A stretch of DNA of 64,000 nt from Beijerinckiaceae bacterium (GCA_947452005.1 CANGBC010000001.1:1-64000), one strand, 5' to 3'; positions 48,173-60,866 are shown, counted from the stretch's first letter. Translations and numbers: made by a program. Notes: generated by a model not told the origin, from the letters alone.

Positions 48173-51133
48173 TCAGGCCGCGAAGGCCTCATCGAGAAAT
48201 GCCTGAAGCTGAGCGAGGTGCTTGGACATGAGGCCCGTCGCGGTCGCAGCTGACGCCGGACGCCCGACATAGCGCGCACGCTTGACCTTCGCGCTGGACT
48301 GGCCGAGCACCCATTCAAGATAGGGCTCAACAAATGTCCAAGAGCCCATGTTCTTGGGTTCTTCCTGGCACCACACGACATCGGCTTTCTTGAAGCGCGA
48401 CATTTCATGGACCAAGGCCTTCAGCGGGAAGGGATAGAGCTGTTCAACACGCAGCAGATAAACATCGTCAATGCCGCGCTTCTCGCGCTCTTCATAAAGA
48501 TCGTAATAGACCTTGCCCGTGCACAAGACGACACGACGGATCTTGTCGTCCTTCACCAGCTTGATCTTCTCGCTCTTCTGCGATTCTGCATCATCCCACA
48601 AAAGACGGTGGAAGGATGTGCCCGTCACCATCTCATCCAGACGCGAGACCGCACGCTTGTGGCGCAACAGAGACTTCGGCGTCATCAGGATGAGGGGCTT
48701 GCGAATATCGCGCTTCAGCTGACGGCGCAGGGCGTGGAAGTAGTTTGCAGGGGTCGTGCAATTGGCGACCTGCATATTGTCTTCCGCACACATTTGCAGA
48801 TAGCGCTCGAGACGGGCTGACGAATGCTCTGGGCCCTGACCTTCATAGCCATGCGGCAGAAGGCAGACGAGACCCGACATGCGCAGCCACTTGCGCTCGC
48901 CCGACGAGATGAACTGGTCGAACAGAACCTGCGCACCGTTGGCGAAGTCGCCAAACTGCGCTTCCCACAGCGTCAATGCATTGGGCTCGGTGAGCGAATA
49001 TCCATATTCGAAACCAAGCACAGCTTCTTCCGAGAGCATCGAATTGATGACCTCGTAGCGGCCCTGACCATCACGGACGTTGTTCAGCGGGACATAGCGG
49101 CTTTCATTTTCCTGATCGATCAGGACTGAATGACGCTGCGAGAACGTACCGCGTTCGCAATCCTGACCTGACAGACGCACGCGATGACCTTCGTCAACGA
49201 GCGTGCCGAAGGCGAGTGCTTCGCCCATCGCCCAATCGAGATCCTGTCCGGTTTCAATCATCTTCTGGCGACCGTCCATGAAACGCTGGATGGTCTTGTG
49301 CAAGTTGAAGTCAGACGGCACCTGACTGATCTTGGTGCCAATTTCTTTCAGCTTCTCAAGCGCCACACCGGTCTGGCCGCGACGTGCATCATCGGTCGAG
49401 TCGCCAGCCGGACGCATGCCCGCCCAACGGCCATCAAGCCAGTCAGCCTTGTTAGGCTTGTATCCCTGACCTGCTTCAAACTCGGCATCCAGACGCGTGC
49501 GCCAGTCGGCGATCATCTTGTCGACTTCGCCCTGCGTGACAACGCCCTCAGCAATCAGCTTCTCGCTGTAAAGCTCAACCGACGAGCGATGGCTGCGGAT
49601 CTTCTTGTACATGAGCGGCTGGGTGAAGCCCGGCTCGTCGCCCTCATTATGGCCGTAGCGGCGATAGCAGAACATGTCGATGACGACAGGCTTGTGGAAC
49701 TTCTGCCGGAATTCAATCGCGATCTTGGCGGCATAGACAACCGCTTCCGGATCATCGCCATTCACATGGAAGATCGGCGCTTCGATCATCTTCGCCACGT
49801 CAGACGGATAGGGCGAGGAGCGCGAATAGCGCGGATAGGTCGTGAACCCGATCTGGTTGTTGACGATGAAATGGATCGAACCGCCCGTGCGGTGACCCTT
49901 CAGGCCCGACAGACCAAAACATTCCGCAATCACGCCCTGACCCGCAAAGGCCGCGTCACCATGAATGAGCAGCGGCAGAACTTTGGAGCGTTCCGTCACA
50001 TCACCCAGCTGATCCTGCTTGGCGCGTACTTTGCCGAGCACAACCGGGTCAGCGATTTCAAGATGCGAGGGATTGGCGGTGAGCGACAGATGGACCTTGT
50101 TGCCATCAAACTCACGATCCGATGAAGCACCCAGATGGTACTTCACGTCGCCCGAACCTTCGACTTCGTCAGGCGTGAAAGAGCCGCCCTTGAATTCATG
50201 GAAGATCGCGCGCTGCGGCTTGCCCATGACCTGAGCCAGCACATTCAGACGGCCGCGATGGGCCATGCCGAGCACGATGTCGCGCACGCCAAGAGCGCCG
50301 CCGCGCTTGATGATCTGTTCAAGTGCGGGAACCATGGCTTCGCCGCCATCAAGGCCGAAGCGCTTGGTGCCGCGGAAACGCAGGTCGCAGAATTTTTCAA
50401 AGCCTTCGGCTTCGACGAGCTTCGACAGGATCGCGCGCTTGCCTTCGCGGGTGAAGGTGATTTCCTTATCCGGCCCTTCAATGCGCTCCTGCATCCAGGC
50501 CTTTTCGGCCGGATCAGACATATGCATGAATTCAAAGCCAATCGTGTCGCAATAGGTGCGGCGCAGAATGGCGAGCATTTCGGGAATGGTTGCGTAGTCG
50601 AGACCCAGCACATGATCGATGAAGATCTTGCGGTCGTAATCGGCTTCGGTGAAACCATAGCTGGCTGGATGCAGCTCTTCATGATCCTTCTGCGGCTCAA
50701 GGCCCAGCGGATCGAGATTGGCATGCAGATGTCCGCGCATACGATAAGCGCGGATCATCATCAGCGCGCGCACAGAATCGCGCGTCGCGCGCAAGACGTC
50801 AGCAGGCGAGGCTTCGACGCCCTTCGCCTGTGCGGTCTTTTGAATTTTGTCGCCGATCTTTTTCTCGACCGCGCCCCAATTGCCATCGAGCGCTGAGACG
50901 AGTTCTCCATTGGCATGGATCGGCCAATTGGGCTTCTGCCAAGAGGCGCCACGCGCGCTCTTCTCAACGGAAGCGGGATCGTCTTTCAACGCACCAAAAA
51001 ACGCCTGCCATTCGGCATCAACGCTGTTGGGGTCTTTTTCAAAACGGGCGTAGAGATCCTCGATATAGGCGGCATTCGCGCCATAGAGGAAAGAAGTCGA
51101 AAGCAGAGCGTCGTTGAGTGCCTGACGTGACAT
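48173..51133 (-). CDS. sucA: 2-oxoglutarate dehydrogenase E1 component
   Basis: E1 decarboxylates 2-oxoglutarate with thiamine diphosphate and passes the succinyl group to the lipoyl arm of SucB. The 986-residue product has the N-terminal SFLYGANAAYIEDLYARFE region, the ThDP-binding stretch from HVNGDDPEAVVYAAKIA to RYGHNEGDEP, and a transketolase-like C-terminal part (PHGYEGQGPEHSSARLE). sucD lies 131 bases upstream, separated by a strong hairpin. Confidence 0.97.
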   Translation of the reverse strand: MSRQALNDALLSTSFLYGANAAYIEDLYARFEKDPNSVDAEWQAFFGALKDDPASVEKSARGASWQKPNWPIHANGELVSALDGNWGAVEKKIGDKIQKTAQAKGVEASPADVLRATRDSVRALMMIRAYRMRGHLHANLDPLGLEPQKDHEELHPASYGFTEADYDRKIFIDHVLGLDYATIPEMLAILRRTYCDTIGFEFMHMSDPAEKAWMQERIEGPDKEITFTREGKRAILSKLVEAEGFEKFCDLRFRGTKRFGLDGGEAMVPALEQIIKRGGALGVRDIVLGMAHRGRLNVLAQVMGKPQRAIFHEFKGGSFTPDEVEGSGDVKYHLGASSDREFDGNKVHLSLTANPSHLEIADPVVLGKVRAKQDQLGDVTERSKVLPLLIHGDAAFAGQGVIAECFGLSGLKGHRTGGSIHFIVNNQIGFTTYPRYSRSSPYPSDVAKMIEAPIFHVNGDDPEAVVYAAKIAIEFRQKFHKPVVIDMFCYRRYGHNEGDEPGFTQPLMYKKIRSHRSSVELYSEKLIAEGVVTQGEVDKMIADWRTRLDAEFEAGQGYKPNKADWLDGRWAGMRPAGDSTDDARRGQTGVALEKLKEIGTKISQVPSDFNLHKTIQRFMDGRQKMIETGQDLDWAMGEALAFGTLVDEGHRVRLSGQDCERGTFSQRHSVLIDQENESRYVPLNNVRDGQGRYEVINSMLSEEAVLGFEYGYSLTEPNALTLWEAQFGDFANGAQVLFDQFISSGERKWLRMSGLVCLLPHGYEGQGPEHSSARLERYLQMCAEDNMQVANCTTPANYFHALRRQLKRDIRKPLILMTPKSLLRHKRAVSRLDEMVTGTSFHRLLWDDAESQKSEKIKLVKDDKIRRVVLCTGKVYYDLYEEREKRGIDDVYLLRVEQLYPFPLKALVHEMSRFKKADVVWCQEEPKNMGSWTFVEPYLEWVLGQSSAKVKRARYVGRPASAATATGLMSKHLAQLQAFLDEAFAA

Positions 51134-51227
51134 TTCACTTCACCTAGGTCAGTAGCGCCGAATCGGCGATTGCATTTCCTGCACCTGTTTCCGCTGACGT
51201 GCCGGCGGAATTACGGCGGATCACGAA

Positions 51228-51255
51228 TGTCCCGCCGCTCGTAAGCGGCGGGACA
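51228..51255. promoter_or_regulatory. intercistronic hairpin between sucD and sucA
   Basis: A perfect 12-bp stem, TGTCCCGCCGCT (51228-51239) with AGCGGCGGGACA (51244-51255), closes a 4-base loop. It lacks a T-run on the minus strand. It begins ten bases after the sucD stop codon and is the strongest hairpin in the operon. Confidence 0.7.
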
Positions 51256-51264
51256 AATGTTTGA

Positions 51265-52148
51265 TTAGCCCTTGAGAACCTCAACGAGGGTCTTGCCGAG
51301 ACGCGCCGGCGAGGGCGAGACGCGGATGCCAGCAGCTTCCATCGCCGCGATCTTGTCTTCCGCGCCGCCTTTGCCGCCGGAGATGATCGCGCCAGCATGG
51401 CCCATGCGGCGACCCGGAGGTGCCGTGCGGCCCGCAATAAAGCCAACCATCGGCTTCTTGCGACCACGCTTGGCTTCGTCGATCAGGAATTGTGCGGCTT
51501 CTTCTTCAGCCGAACCACCGATCTCACCGATCATCACGATCGACTGCGTCTTGGGATCAGCCAGGAACATCTCGAGCACGTCGATGAATTCGGTGCCCTT
51601 CACAGGATCACCACCGATGCCGACTGCCGTTGTCTGGCCGAGGCCTTCAACGGAGGTCTGGAACACGGCTTCATAGGTGAGCGTGCCGGAACGCGACACG
51701 ACACCAACCGAACCCTGCTTGAAAATATTGCCCGGCATAATGCCGATCTTGCATTCGCCAGCCGTCATCACGCCCGGGCAGTTGGGCCCGATGAGACGCG
51801 ACTTGGAGCCGATGAGCGAACGCTTGACGCGGATCATGTCAGCAACCGGAATACCTTCCGTGATGCAAACGATCAGCGGGATTTCAGCCTGGATGGCCTC
51901 GCAAATCGCGTCAGCTGCACCCGGCGGCGGCACGTAGATCACGGATGCATCAGCACCCGTGGCTTCGCGCGCTTCGCCGACTGTGTCGAACACGGGCAGA
52001 CCCAGATGAATCGAGCCGCCTTTGCCCGGCGACGTGCCGCCGACCATTTTGGTGCCGTAAGCAATCGCCTGTTCGGAATGGAACGTGCCATTCTTGCCGG
52101 TGAAACCCTGGCAGATGACTTTGGTGTTACGATCAATAAGGACGGACA

Positions 52149-52149
<1 letters not shown>
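51265..52149 (-). CDS. sucD: succinyl-CoA synthetase subunit alpha
   Basis: SucD carries the phosphohistidine of succinyl-CoA synthetase. The 294-residue product starts with [21 protein letters not shown], the CoA-binding fold, contains [16 protein letters not shown], and has the active His in [13 protein letters not shown] near residue 246. Its ATG overlaps the sucC stop codon (TAATG), so the subunits are made in equal amounts. Confidence 0.97.
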
Positions 52150-53348
<1,199 letters not shown>

Positions 53349-53379
53349 CGGAAGGGCTCATATCCTTCGAGAGACATGG

Positions 53380-53403
53380 CGTCGGCGGTTTGCACCGCCG
53401 ACG
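53380..53403. promoter_or_regulatory. intercistronic hairpin between mdh and sucC
   Basis: CGTCGGCGG (53380-53388) pairs perfectly with CCGCCGACG (53395-53403) around TTTGCA. There is no T-run on the minus strand. It is the third hairpin of this type in the operon. Confidence 0.65.
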
Positions 53404-53423
53404 GGCGAAGTGGTCGTTCTCGC

Positions 53424-54512
<1,089 letters not shown>

Positions 54513-54629
54513 TCACCGGGGGCATGCGAACTGTCCCTCGGGCTCAGGGAAGAAAAGCTCATAAAAACAGTAATTTATGTGAAAATTTTCAAGCTTTCCG
54601 CAGCGTCCAGCAAAGCTTCGAAAAAGATA

Positions 54630-54658
54630 TAACAAATAACATTTTTTGTTATTTGTTA
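54630..54658. promoter_or_regulatory. perfect 11-bp AT-rich palindrome between tetR and mdh
   Basis: TAACAAATAAC (54630-54640) and GTTATTTGTTA (54648-54658) are exact inverted copies separated by seven bases. The element starts ten bases after the tetR stop and lies 240 bases upstream of mdh. It could be a repressor site for the mdh-suc promoter or a weak terminator of tetR, since TATCTTTTT follows on the minus strand. Confidence 0.55.
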
Positions 54659-54668
54659 CCTGATGAAG

Positions 54669-55301
54669 TCAGATTTTCCCGCTCGCCAGAATGCGCAGTG
54701 ACAACCTCACGCAACGGTCACAACGGGCGTCCATCTGGGACCGCGGCACGTCTTTGTCGAGCCGGATCGAGACCGGGCTCATGAAACGATAGACCGCATC
54801 AAAAACGAGCGCCAAAGCGCGGCGCTGGTCTGCAATGTCGAACATGCCCCCGCTCGTGCCCTCATCCAGCACGCGCTGAATTTCGGCCTGCAGCCGCGTG
54901 CGGTGTTTGCGCCCAACTGCGCGGCCCTCTTCCATCGACTGGCAAAACAGATCGAAAATCTTCGGATCAGCCTCAAGCTTGTCGCGGTAGGAGCGGTGAA
55001 CCGAGACGATGATGCGCTCAAGCTTGTCGAAAGCGGGATCGGGTGATTCCGCAATCATGCGACACGCCGCCTCAACCGGCTTCAGCCATTGCTCAGTCAC
55101 TGCATCGAAGAGCGCTTCTTTGGACGGGAAGTAGCGATAGACATTGCCATGCGTCATACCCGCATCTTGCGCGACGGCCACAATGCGCAACCGCGATGCA
55201 CCGAAACGGCGCACATGCTCAGCCGCAAGATCGAGGATGCGCACATCCTGCGATTCGGGCAGAGGCTTCTGGCTGATCGGCGCCTGCATTGTCTCTTTCA
55301 C
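54669..55301 (-). CDS. TetR family transcriptional regulator
   Basis: The 210-residue protein has a TetR DNA-binding domain in residues 20-66: ILDLAAEHVRRFGASRLRIV, then VAQDAGMTHGNVYRYFPSKEAL containing the recognition helix and the YRYF-x-SKE signature. The ligand domain (about 75-205) is unassigned. Its ATG overlaps the zapE stop by four bases (55298-55301), so it is made from the zapE mRNA. Possible targets are its own unit or the mdh-suc operon downstream, given the palindrome between them; both are inferences. Confidence 0.9.
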   Translation of the reverse strand: MKETMQAPISQKPLPESQDVRILDLAAEHVRRFGASRLRIVAVAQDAGMTHGNVYRYFPSKEALFDAVTEQWLKPVEAACRMIAESPDPAFDKLERIIVSVHRSYRDKLEADPKIFDLFCQSMEEGRAVGRKHRTRLQAEIQRVLDEGTSGGMFDIADQRRALALVFDAVYRFMSPVSIRLDKDVPRSQMDARCDRCVRLSLRILASGKI

Positions 55302-56479
55302 GTCTCGACGAGACCGCTCGTATTGCCAGAAGCTTCCGATGTTGAGGCCCCATGTGGCAAGGCCAAATATTCGGTGGAGCGCATTTCAATGAGACGCGAC
55401 GCGGTGCGCTCGAACTGAAAGGCCTCATGCCCATTCTTGCCAAGATAAAGCGCGGTCGGCTCAGCGGAAGCTGATGCGACAAGTTTCACATGCTTGTCGT
55501 AGAGCGCATCAATCAGATTGATAAAGCGCTTGGCCTCATTTCGGTTCGACTCATCCATCACTGGAATATCGTCGATGATGAGCGTGTGAAATTCACGCGC
55601 GATTTCCAGATAGTCTGTCGCGCCCAAAGGCAATTCACACAGGTCAGCAAAGCGGAAACGCGCAATCCCAGAGGCGCGCTCTGGCACATTGACCTTGCGT
55701 CCCAATACTTCAACCACGCCTGGGCGACCGCGCTCAACACCTGTCAATGTCTTGAACGCACGGTCCAATGCGCGCTTGGCCTTTGCATCATTGGGCACAT
55801 GATAGACAGGCTCGTGCGACAGCTTTTCGAGCCTGAAGTCCGTGCGCGACATAAGCTCGATCACATCCATCCGTTCTTCCAGCAAATGGATGAAGGGGAC
55901 GAAGAGTGCGCGATTGAGGCCGTTCTCATAGAGCCGATCAGGCACGACATTAGAGGTCGCCACCACCACAACACCCAGTTCGAACAGAACCGTGAAGAGG
56001 CGGCCCAAAATCATCGCATCAGCAATATCGGTGACGGCGAATTCATCAAAACACAACAACGCTGATTTTTTGGCAAGCTCGCGGGCCACCGGCGCGATGG
56101 GGTCTTCGCCCTTCACTTTGCCGGCTTTCAAATCCTGCCGGTATGTGTGAATGCGCGCATGAACATCAGCCATGAAGCCGTGGAAATGAATGCGCCGCTT
56201 GCACGACAGCGGCACGGGCACGGCCTCGAAGAAGAGGTCCATGATCATCGTCTTGCCGCGCCCGACTTGGCCCCAAATGTAGAGACCTTTGATCGGCGGG
56301 GCTTTCTTGCCGCCGAACATCCGCTTCAGCGCGCCCGCTTTTCCCGGCAGCTTGTAATCGTGCAGACGATTGGCGAGCGAGGCCAGCTGCTCCAATGCCT
56401 CTTCCTGCGCCTCATCGCGCTCAAGCGAGCCTGAGGCGACGAGGTCATAATAGAGGTCAAGGACAGAGGGTGCGGACAA
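55298..56479 (-). CDS. zapE: cell division ATPase ZapE (AFG1-like)
   Basis: ZapE is an AFG1-type ATPase that affects the Z-ring and, in mitochondria, the assembly of respiratory complexes. The 393-residue product has Walker A GQVGRGKTMIMDLFF at about 70-84, FHGFMADVHARIH, the Walker B LLCFDEFAVTDIADA and the sensor ATSNVVPDRLYENGLNR. In many alphaproteobacteria it lies next to mdh and the suc operon, as here. It is upstream of and coupled to the tetR gene. Confidence 0.95.
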   Translation of the reverse strand: MSAPSVLDLYYDLVASGSLERDEAQEEALEQLASLANRLHDYKLPGKAGALKRMFGGKKAPPIKGLYIWGQVGRGKTMIMDLFFEAVPVPLSCKRRIHFHGFMADVHARIHTYRQDLKAGKVKGEDPIAPVARELAKKSALLCFDEFAVTDIADAMILGRLFTVLFELGVVVVATSNVVPDRLYENGLNRALFVPFIHLLEERMDVIELMSRTDFRLEKLSHEPVYHVPNDAKAKRALDRAFKTLTGVERGRPGVVEVLGRKVNVPERASGIARFRFADLCELPLGATDYLEIAREFHTLIIDDIPVMDESNRNEAKRFINLIDALYDKHVKLVASASAEPTALYLGKNGHEAFQFERTASRLIEMRSTEYLALPHGASTSEASGNTSGLVET

Positions 56480-56503
56480 GAGCGGGTGCCTGTTGGATCA
56501 CTC

Positions 56504-56545
56504 AAAAAAAGAGCCGGCAGTTTTTGAAGCTGCCGGCTCTTTTGC
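56504..56545 (-). terminator. rho-independent terminator of the sdh operon
   Basis: GAGCCGGCAG (56511-56520) pairs perfectly with CTGCCGGCTC (56530-56539) around a 9-base loop. On the minus strand a run of seven Ts follows, right after sdhB and before zapE. Confidence 0.92.
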
Positions 56546-56562
56546 ATGTCATTCACACGAGA

Positions 56563-57342
56563 TCAGCTCTGGCGAGAGATCATCATGTTCTTGATTTCGG
56601 CAATGGCCTTGGCGGGGTTGAGGCCCTTCGGGCATGCCTTGGCGCAATTCATGATCGTGTGGCAGCGATAAAGACGGAAGGGATCTTCCAGATTATCGAG
56701 ACGTGCACCCGTTGCTTCATCGCGCGAGTCGATGAGCCAACGATAGGCCTGCAGCAGAGCTGCCGGACCCAGATAGCGATCGCCATTCCACCAATAGCTT
56801 GGGCAAGAGGTCGAGCAGCAAGCGCACAAAATGCACTCGTAGAGACCATCCAGCTTGTAGCGATCTTCCGGCGACTGCTTCCATTCGGCTTCAGGCTGGG
56901 GCGTATCCGTCTTCAGCCAAGGCTCGATGGAGGCATGCTGGGCGTAGAAGCGCGTCAGATCAGGCACGAGATCCTTCACAACCGGCATATGCGGCAGCGG
57001 GTAGATCTTCACCGCACCCGAAATGTCCTTCATGTCCTTCGTGCAGGCCAGCGTGTTCGTGCCGTCGATATTCATCGCGCAGGAACCGCAGATGCCTTCG
57101 CGGCACGAGCGACGGAAAGTCAGCGTCGGATCGATCTTGTTCTTGATGTAGAGGATCGCGTCCAGAACCATCGGGCCGCAATCGTCCATATCGACATAAT
57201 AGGTGTCGGTACGCGGATTTTCACCGTCGTCGGGGTTCCAACGATAGATGCGGAATTCGCGGAAGTTGGTCGCGCCCTGGGGCTTAGGCCAGGTCTTGCC
57301 AATCGTCGGCTGCGAATTCTTCGGAAGAGCCAGTTCAACCAT
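56563..57342 (-). CDS. sdhB: succinate dehydrogenase iron-sulfur subunit
   Basis: SdhB passes electrons from FAD to ubiquinone through three clusters. The 259-residue product has the 2Fe-2S ligands in [16 protein letters not shown] (about 79-94), then the 4Fe-4S and 3Fe-4S sites in [16 protein letters not shown] and [17 protein letters not shown]. It is the last gene of sdhCDAB and is followed by a terminator. It acts on the cytoplasmic face of the membrane. Confidence 0.97.
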   Translation of the reverse strand: MVELALPKNSQPTIGKTWPKPQGATNFREFRIYRWNPDDGENPRTDTYYVDMDDCGPMVLDAILYIKNKIDPTLTFRRSCREGICGSCAMNIDGTNTLACTKDMKDISGAVKIYPLPHMPVVKDLVPDLTRFYAQHASIEPWLKTDTPQPEAEWKQSPEDRYKLDGLYECILCACCSTSCPSYWWNGDRYLGPAALLQAYRWLIDSRDEATGARLDNLEDPFRLYRCHTIMNCAKACPKGLNPAKAIAEIKNMMISRQS

Positions 57343-57373
57343 TGATTCTCTCTCGGTGGCTTTGAAAGCGCGC

Positions 57374-59194
57374 TTAGTAAACGCGAGCCTTCGGCTCGAT
57401 GTAGGGAACGTCGTTGCTCATCGTATAGGTGTGCACGGGGCGATAATCGATGTCGACCGTCTTCTTCTCGTTGTCGAGGAAGGAGAGCGTGTGCTTCATC
57501 CAGGTCTTGTCGTCACGGTTCGGGAAATCCTCACGCGCATGTGCGCCGCGGCTTTCCTGGCGATTGAGCGCCGAGTCCATGGTGACAACAGCCTGCACGA
57601 GCAGATTGTCGAATTCGAGCGTCTCAAGCAGGTCAGAGTTCCACACCAGCGAACGATCGGTGATGCCAACATCCGGCAGGCCGCTCCACACATCATGGAT
57701 GAGCTTTGAACCTTCTTCGAGAATTTCGCCCGTGCGGAACACGGCGCAGTTGCTCTGCATCGTGCGCTGCATCTTGTCGCGCAGAACCGCGGTCGGCGTA
57801 CCGCCCTTGGCATGGCGATAATGATCGAGGCGCGAGAGCGACAGATCCGCCGAATCCTTCGGCAGTTCCGGCTGCTTCTCGCCAGCCTTGACGATCTCAG
57901 CTGCGCGCAGACCAGCCGCACGACCAAAGACCACCAGATCGATCAGCGAGTTCGAGCCGAGGCGGTTGGCGCCATGGATCGACACGCAAGCCGCTTCGCC
58001 CAAAGCCATCAGACCCGGCACAACCGTATCCGGATCGCCGTTCTTCAGCGTCAGGACTTCGCCGTGATAATTGGTCGGGATGCCGCCCATGTTGTAGTGG
58101 ACGGTCGGGATGACCGGGATCGGCTCCTTGGTCACATCGACGCCCGCAAAAATGCGCGCGCTTTCCGAAATGCCCGGGAGACGCTCATGCAGCATGGCCG
58201 GATCAAGATGATCGAGATGCAGGAAGATGTGGTCGTTGTTCTTGCCAACGCCGCGGCCTTCGCGAATTTCAATCGTCATCGCGCGCGAAACAACGTCACG
58301 CGAAGCGAGATCCTTGGCGGAGGGTGCATAACGCTCCATGAATCGCTCGCCATTGGCATTGGTGACATAGCCACCTTCGCCGCGTGCGCCTTCAGTGATC
58401 AGGCAGCCTGAGCCGTAAATGCCGGTCGGATGGAATTGCACGAATTCCATATCCTGCAGCGGCAGACCCGCACGCAGCACCATGGCATTGCCGTCACCTG
58501 TGCAGGTATGCGCCGAGGTGGCGGAGAAATAGGCGCGGCCATAACCACCGGTGGCGAGAATGACCTGCTGAGCGCGGAAGCGATGGATCGAACCATCGTC
58601 CATCTTCATGCAGACCACGCCGCGGCAGCGACCTTCCTCATCCATGATCAGATCGATCGCGAAATATTCGATGAAGAATTCAGTCTTGTTGGCAAGCGCC
58701 TGACCATAGAGCGTGTGCAGGATCGCGTGACCCGTGCGGTCAGCGGCCGCGCAGGTGCGCAGCGCCTGGCCTTCGCCGTAGTTCGTGGTCATGCCGCCGA
58801 AGGGGCGCTGGTATATCTTGCCTTCTTCAGTACGCGAGAAGGGCACGCCCCAATGCTCGAGTTCATAAACGGCAGCCGGTGCATTGCGGCACAGATATTC
58901 AATCGCGTCCTGATCGCCCAGCCAGTCTGACCCTTTCACGGTGTCATACATGTGCCAGCGCCAATCGTCCGGACCCATATTGCCGAGCGCGGCTGAAATG
59001 CCGCCCTGCGCAGCAACCGTGTGCGAACGCGTGGGGAAGACTTTCGAAATGCAAGCGGTGCGAAGGCCTGCCTGCGAACAGCCGACGGTGGCGCGCAAAC
59101 CAGCGCCGCCAGCGCCAACGACGACGACGTCGAACGTGTGATCCGTGATCGCGTAAGCGGGACCCGCGTTGCCGTTAGATGATGCCATTTCCAT
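57374..59194 (-). CDS. sdhA: succinate dehydrogenase flavoprotein subunit
   Basis: SdhA oxidises succinate to fumarate with covalently bound FAD. The 606-residue product has the dinucleotide fold [14 protein letters not shown] (23-36), the flavin-linked His in [12 protein letters not shown] (His58) and the active-site loop [23 protein letters not shown] lies just before the first ATG (59194); a Met two codons later is an alternative start. It lies between sdhD and sdhB. Confidence 0.97.
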   Translation of the reverse strand: MEMASSNGNAGPAYAITDHTFDVVVVGAGGAGLRATVGCSQAGLRTACISKVFPTRSHTVAAQGGISAALGNMGPDDWRWHMYDTVKGSDWLGDQDAIEYLCRNAPAAVYELEHWGVPFSRTEEGKIYQRPFGGMTTNYGEGQALRTCAAADRTGHAILHTLYGQALANKTEFFIEYFAIDLIMDEEGRCRGVVCMKMDDGSIHRFRAQQVILATGGYGRAYFSATSAHTCTGDGNAMVLRAGLPLQDMEFVQFHPTGIYGSGCLITEGARGEGGYVTNANGERFMERYAPSAKDLASRDVVSRAMTIEIREGRGVGKNNDHIFLHLDHLDPAMLHERLPGISESARIFAGVDVTKEPIPVIPTVHYNMGGIPTNYHGEVLTLKNGDPDTVVPGLMALGEAACVSIHGANRLGSNSLIDLVVFGRAAGLRAAEIVKAGEKQPELPKDSADLSLSRLDHYRHAKGGTPTAVLRDKMQRTMQSNCAVFRTGEILEEGSKLIHDVWSGLPDVGITDRSLVWNSDLLETLEFDNLLVQAVVTMDSALNRQESRGAHAREDFPNRDDKTWMKHTLSFLDNEKKTVDIDYRPVHTYTMSNDVPYIEPKARVY

Positions 59195-59220
59195 GGACCT
59201 TTCGAAGAAGCTCGAAGACG

Positions 59221-59613
59221 TCAGACAAAGCTCAGGCGCAGCACTGCGTAAACGCAGGCCAAACCAACAGCGAACGAGAAGAAGATATTGAGTGCCAGCG
59301 AGAACGTCTTGGTTCCTTCGCCATGCACATAGTCCTCAATGATTGTCTGCATGCCGAGCATCATGTGGTAGATGCTCGTCAGGATGAAGAGCAGCATGAT
59401 GATGGCAACGACAGGCGAGCCAAGCGCTGCGCGCACCGTGTTGTAATCCTTGCCGACGAGCGACAGGACAATCCACACAAAGGCAATCGTCAGCGGCAGG
59501 AGCGCGAAGGACGTCAGGCGCATATGCCAAGCGTGATGCGTGCCCGATTTGGCAGAGCCCAGATGGCGGACTTGGCGAACCGTGGTGCGCATGGAGTTTG
59601 GATCGTTGGACAT
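59221..59613 (-). CDS. sdhD: succinate dehydrogenase membrane anchor subunit SdhD
   Basis: The 130-residue protein has three membrane spans (about residues 34-55, 64-87 and 105-128) and a cytoplasmic N-terminus with [15 protein letters not shown]. With SdhC it holds haem b and the ubiquinone site; the His in HMML near residue 83 is a likely haem ligand. GGGAGAGGG precedes the ATG at 59613. The longer frame to 59763 is rejected because it overlaps sdhC. Confidence 0.94.
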   Translation of the reverse strand: MSNDPNSMRTTVRQVRHLGSAKSGTHHAWHMRLTSFALLPLTIAFVWIVLSLVGKDYNTVRAALGSPVVAIIMLLFILTSIYHMMLGMQTIIEDYVHGEGTKTFSLALNIFFSFAVGLACVYAVLRLSFV

Positions 59614-59626
59614 GGTTCCCTCTCCC

Positions 59627-60040
59627 TTAGCGCGCGGCGTAAGCCAGAACCCAGACGATGATGGTGAGCACAAGGCCACCGACCAGCGTCGCCTGCGCGA
59701 GATATTCGCGCTGGGGGTGTTCCATGCCGCGGCCCGTATCCTGGATGAAGTGGCGAAGGCCACCCATCAGGTGATGGAACAGCGACCAGGTGAAACCGAG
59801 AAGAATGATCCGGCCCAGAATGGACGACAGCAGATCCGACACGGTGGCAAAGGCCCGAGCGTCGGTCGCGGCTGCAATCAGCCATGCCGCCAGCAGCAGC
59901 GTACCGGCATAAAGTGCCACCCCGGTGATGCGATGCATGATCGACATCATCATCGTCAACATCGGACGATAGATCTGCAGATGGGGAGACAAGGGCCGCC
60001 GCGCCTCGGGCGAGACGGTGCGGGATTTGGCCTCGGCCAT
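59627..60040 (-). CDS. sdhC: succinate dehydrogenase cytochrome b556 subunit SdhC
   Basis: The 137-residue protein shows the SdhC signatures RPLSPHLQIYRP and MHRITGVALYAGT in its first third and the haem-binding HHLMGGLRHFIQDTG around 88-102, with three membrane spans. GAGGG is eight bases before the ATG at 60040. It is the first gene of the sdh operon. The preceding gap to the TlpA gene (60041-60122) is short and AT-rich near the start codon. Confidence 0.95.
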   Translation of the reverse strand: MAEAKSRTVSPEARRPLSPHLQIYRPMLTMMMSIMHRITGVALYAGTLLLAAWLIAAATDARAFATVSDLLSSILGRIILLGFTWSLFHHLMGGLRHFIQDTGRGMEHPQREYLAQATLVGGLVLTIIVWVLAYAAR

Positions 60041-60122
60041 TGATTTGCCCTCTTTTTTAATTGTCGAAGGGTTCACTAATGGAAGAAGCAGAGCCGTGCA
60101 ACGGTTGATGCGCGCTCTTCGA

Positions 60123-60824
60123 CTAAGTTCCGGGTCTGCGCAGAGCGGCAACGAGTCGCATGGCATCGTCGGAGTCCCATGCGGCCGCCCCCGCCAAAAT
60201 GCCCAATTCGCATCCCTGCGCATCAATCAAAATGGTTGTTGGCAGGCCAACAACCTTCCCGGCCCGCTTCAACACGCCAAAGACGTCAGCACTCGGATCG
60301 GCATAGAAAGTCAGGGATTTTACCCCGATTTCGGCAAGAAACGCCTGCCGGCGTTCGAGCCGCGCCGTGTCAATATTGAGCGTGACCACCTCGAAATCCG
60401 ACCCGCCCGCTTTGGCCTGCAAACGGTCAAAGGCTGGCATTTCTTCCCGACAAGGGACGCACCATGTTGCCCAAAGGTTCAGCAAGATCGCGCGGCCCCG
60501 CATGTCTGAGAGCTGGCGCTTTTGGCCGTCTGGCCCCTCGAAGGTCAGATCCAAAGCGGGGCGAGGCGTCTTGGCGGGGCTGAGAGCAGCCACCTCGCCC
60601 TTGGCGCTGGCCGCCACGGCCGCCAGACGCGCACCAGAGGCGGCGCAGCTTTTTCCGCCTGAGGCGGCACTTTCCTTGCCCGGAAGGCCGCTGATCCCGT
60701 ATAGGACCGCCACGGATAAGGCGATGACAGCCAATAGCGCGAAGACGGCCGCCGGAGCCAGGCCCCGAACCCGGCTCTTGCGCGGCTCGAGGGTCTTTTC
60801 GGGGCTGTCAGGACCGGAAGTCAT
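60123..60824 (-). CDS. TlpA-like thiol:disulfide oxidoreductase, membrane anchored
   Basis: The 233-residue protein has one N-terminal membrane anchor (about residues 22-45) and a thioredoxin-like domain with active site [30 protein letters not shown] and the cis-Pro loop [10 protein letters not shown]. TlpA proteins reduce thiols in the periplasm, for example for cytochrome c or cytochrome oxidase assembly. I chose the Met at 60824, just before the anchor. The gene is divergent from argH with a 42-base gap. Confidence 0.9.
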   Translation of the reverse strand: MTSGPDSPEKTLEPRKSRVRGLAPAAVFALLAVIALSVAVLYGISGLPGKESAASGGKSCAASGARLAAVAASAKGEVAALSPAKTPRPALDLTFEGPDGQKRQLSDMRGRAILLNLWATWCVPCREEMPAFDRLQAKAGGSDFEVVTLNIDTARLERRQAFLAEIGVKSLTFYADPSADVFGVLKRAGKVVGLPTTILIDAQGCELGILAGAAAWDSDDAMRLVAALRRPGT

Positions 60825-60866
60825 GCGGGCCGTCTTTTCTGTCAGGCGCGCCACAGGGGGCACGAG

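Noticed and set aside
49184-50125. 313-residue open frame antisense to sucA
   Set aside because: It is opposite conserved E1 sequence and has no start signal or recognisable domain.
59195-59220. Hairpin between sdhA and sdhD (TTCGA/TCGAA)
   Set aside because: Only five base pairs; too weak to group with the suc operon hairpins.
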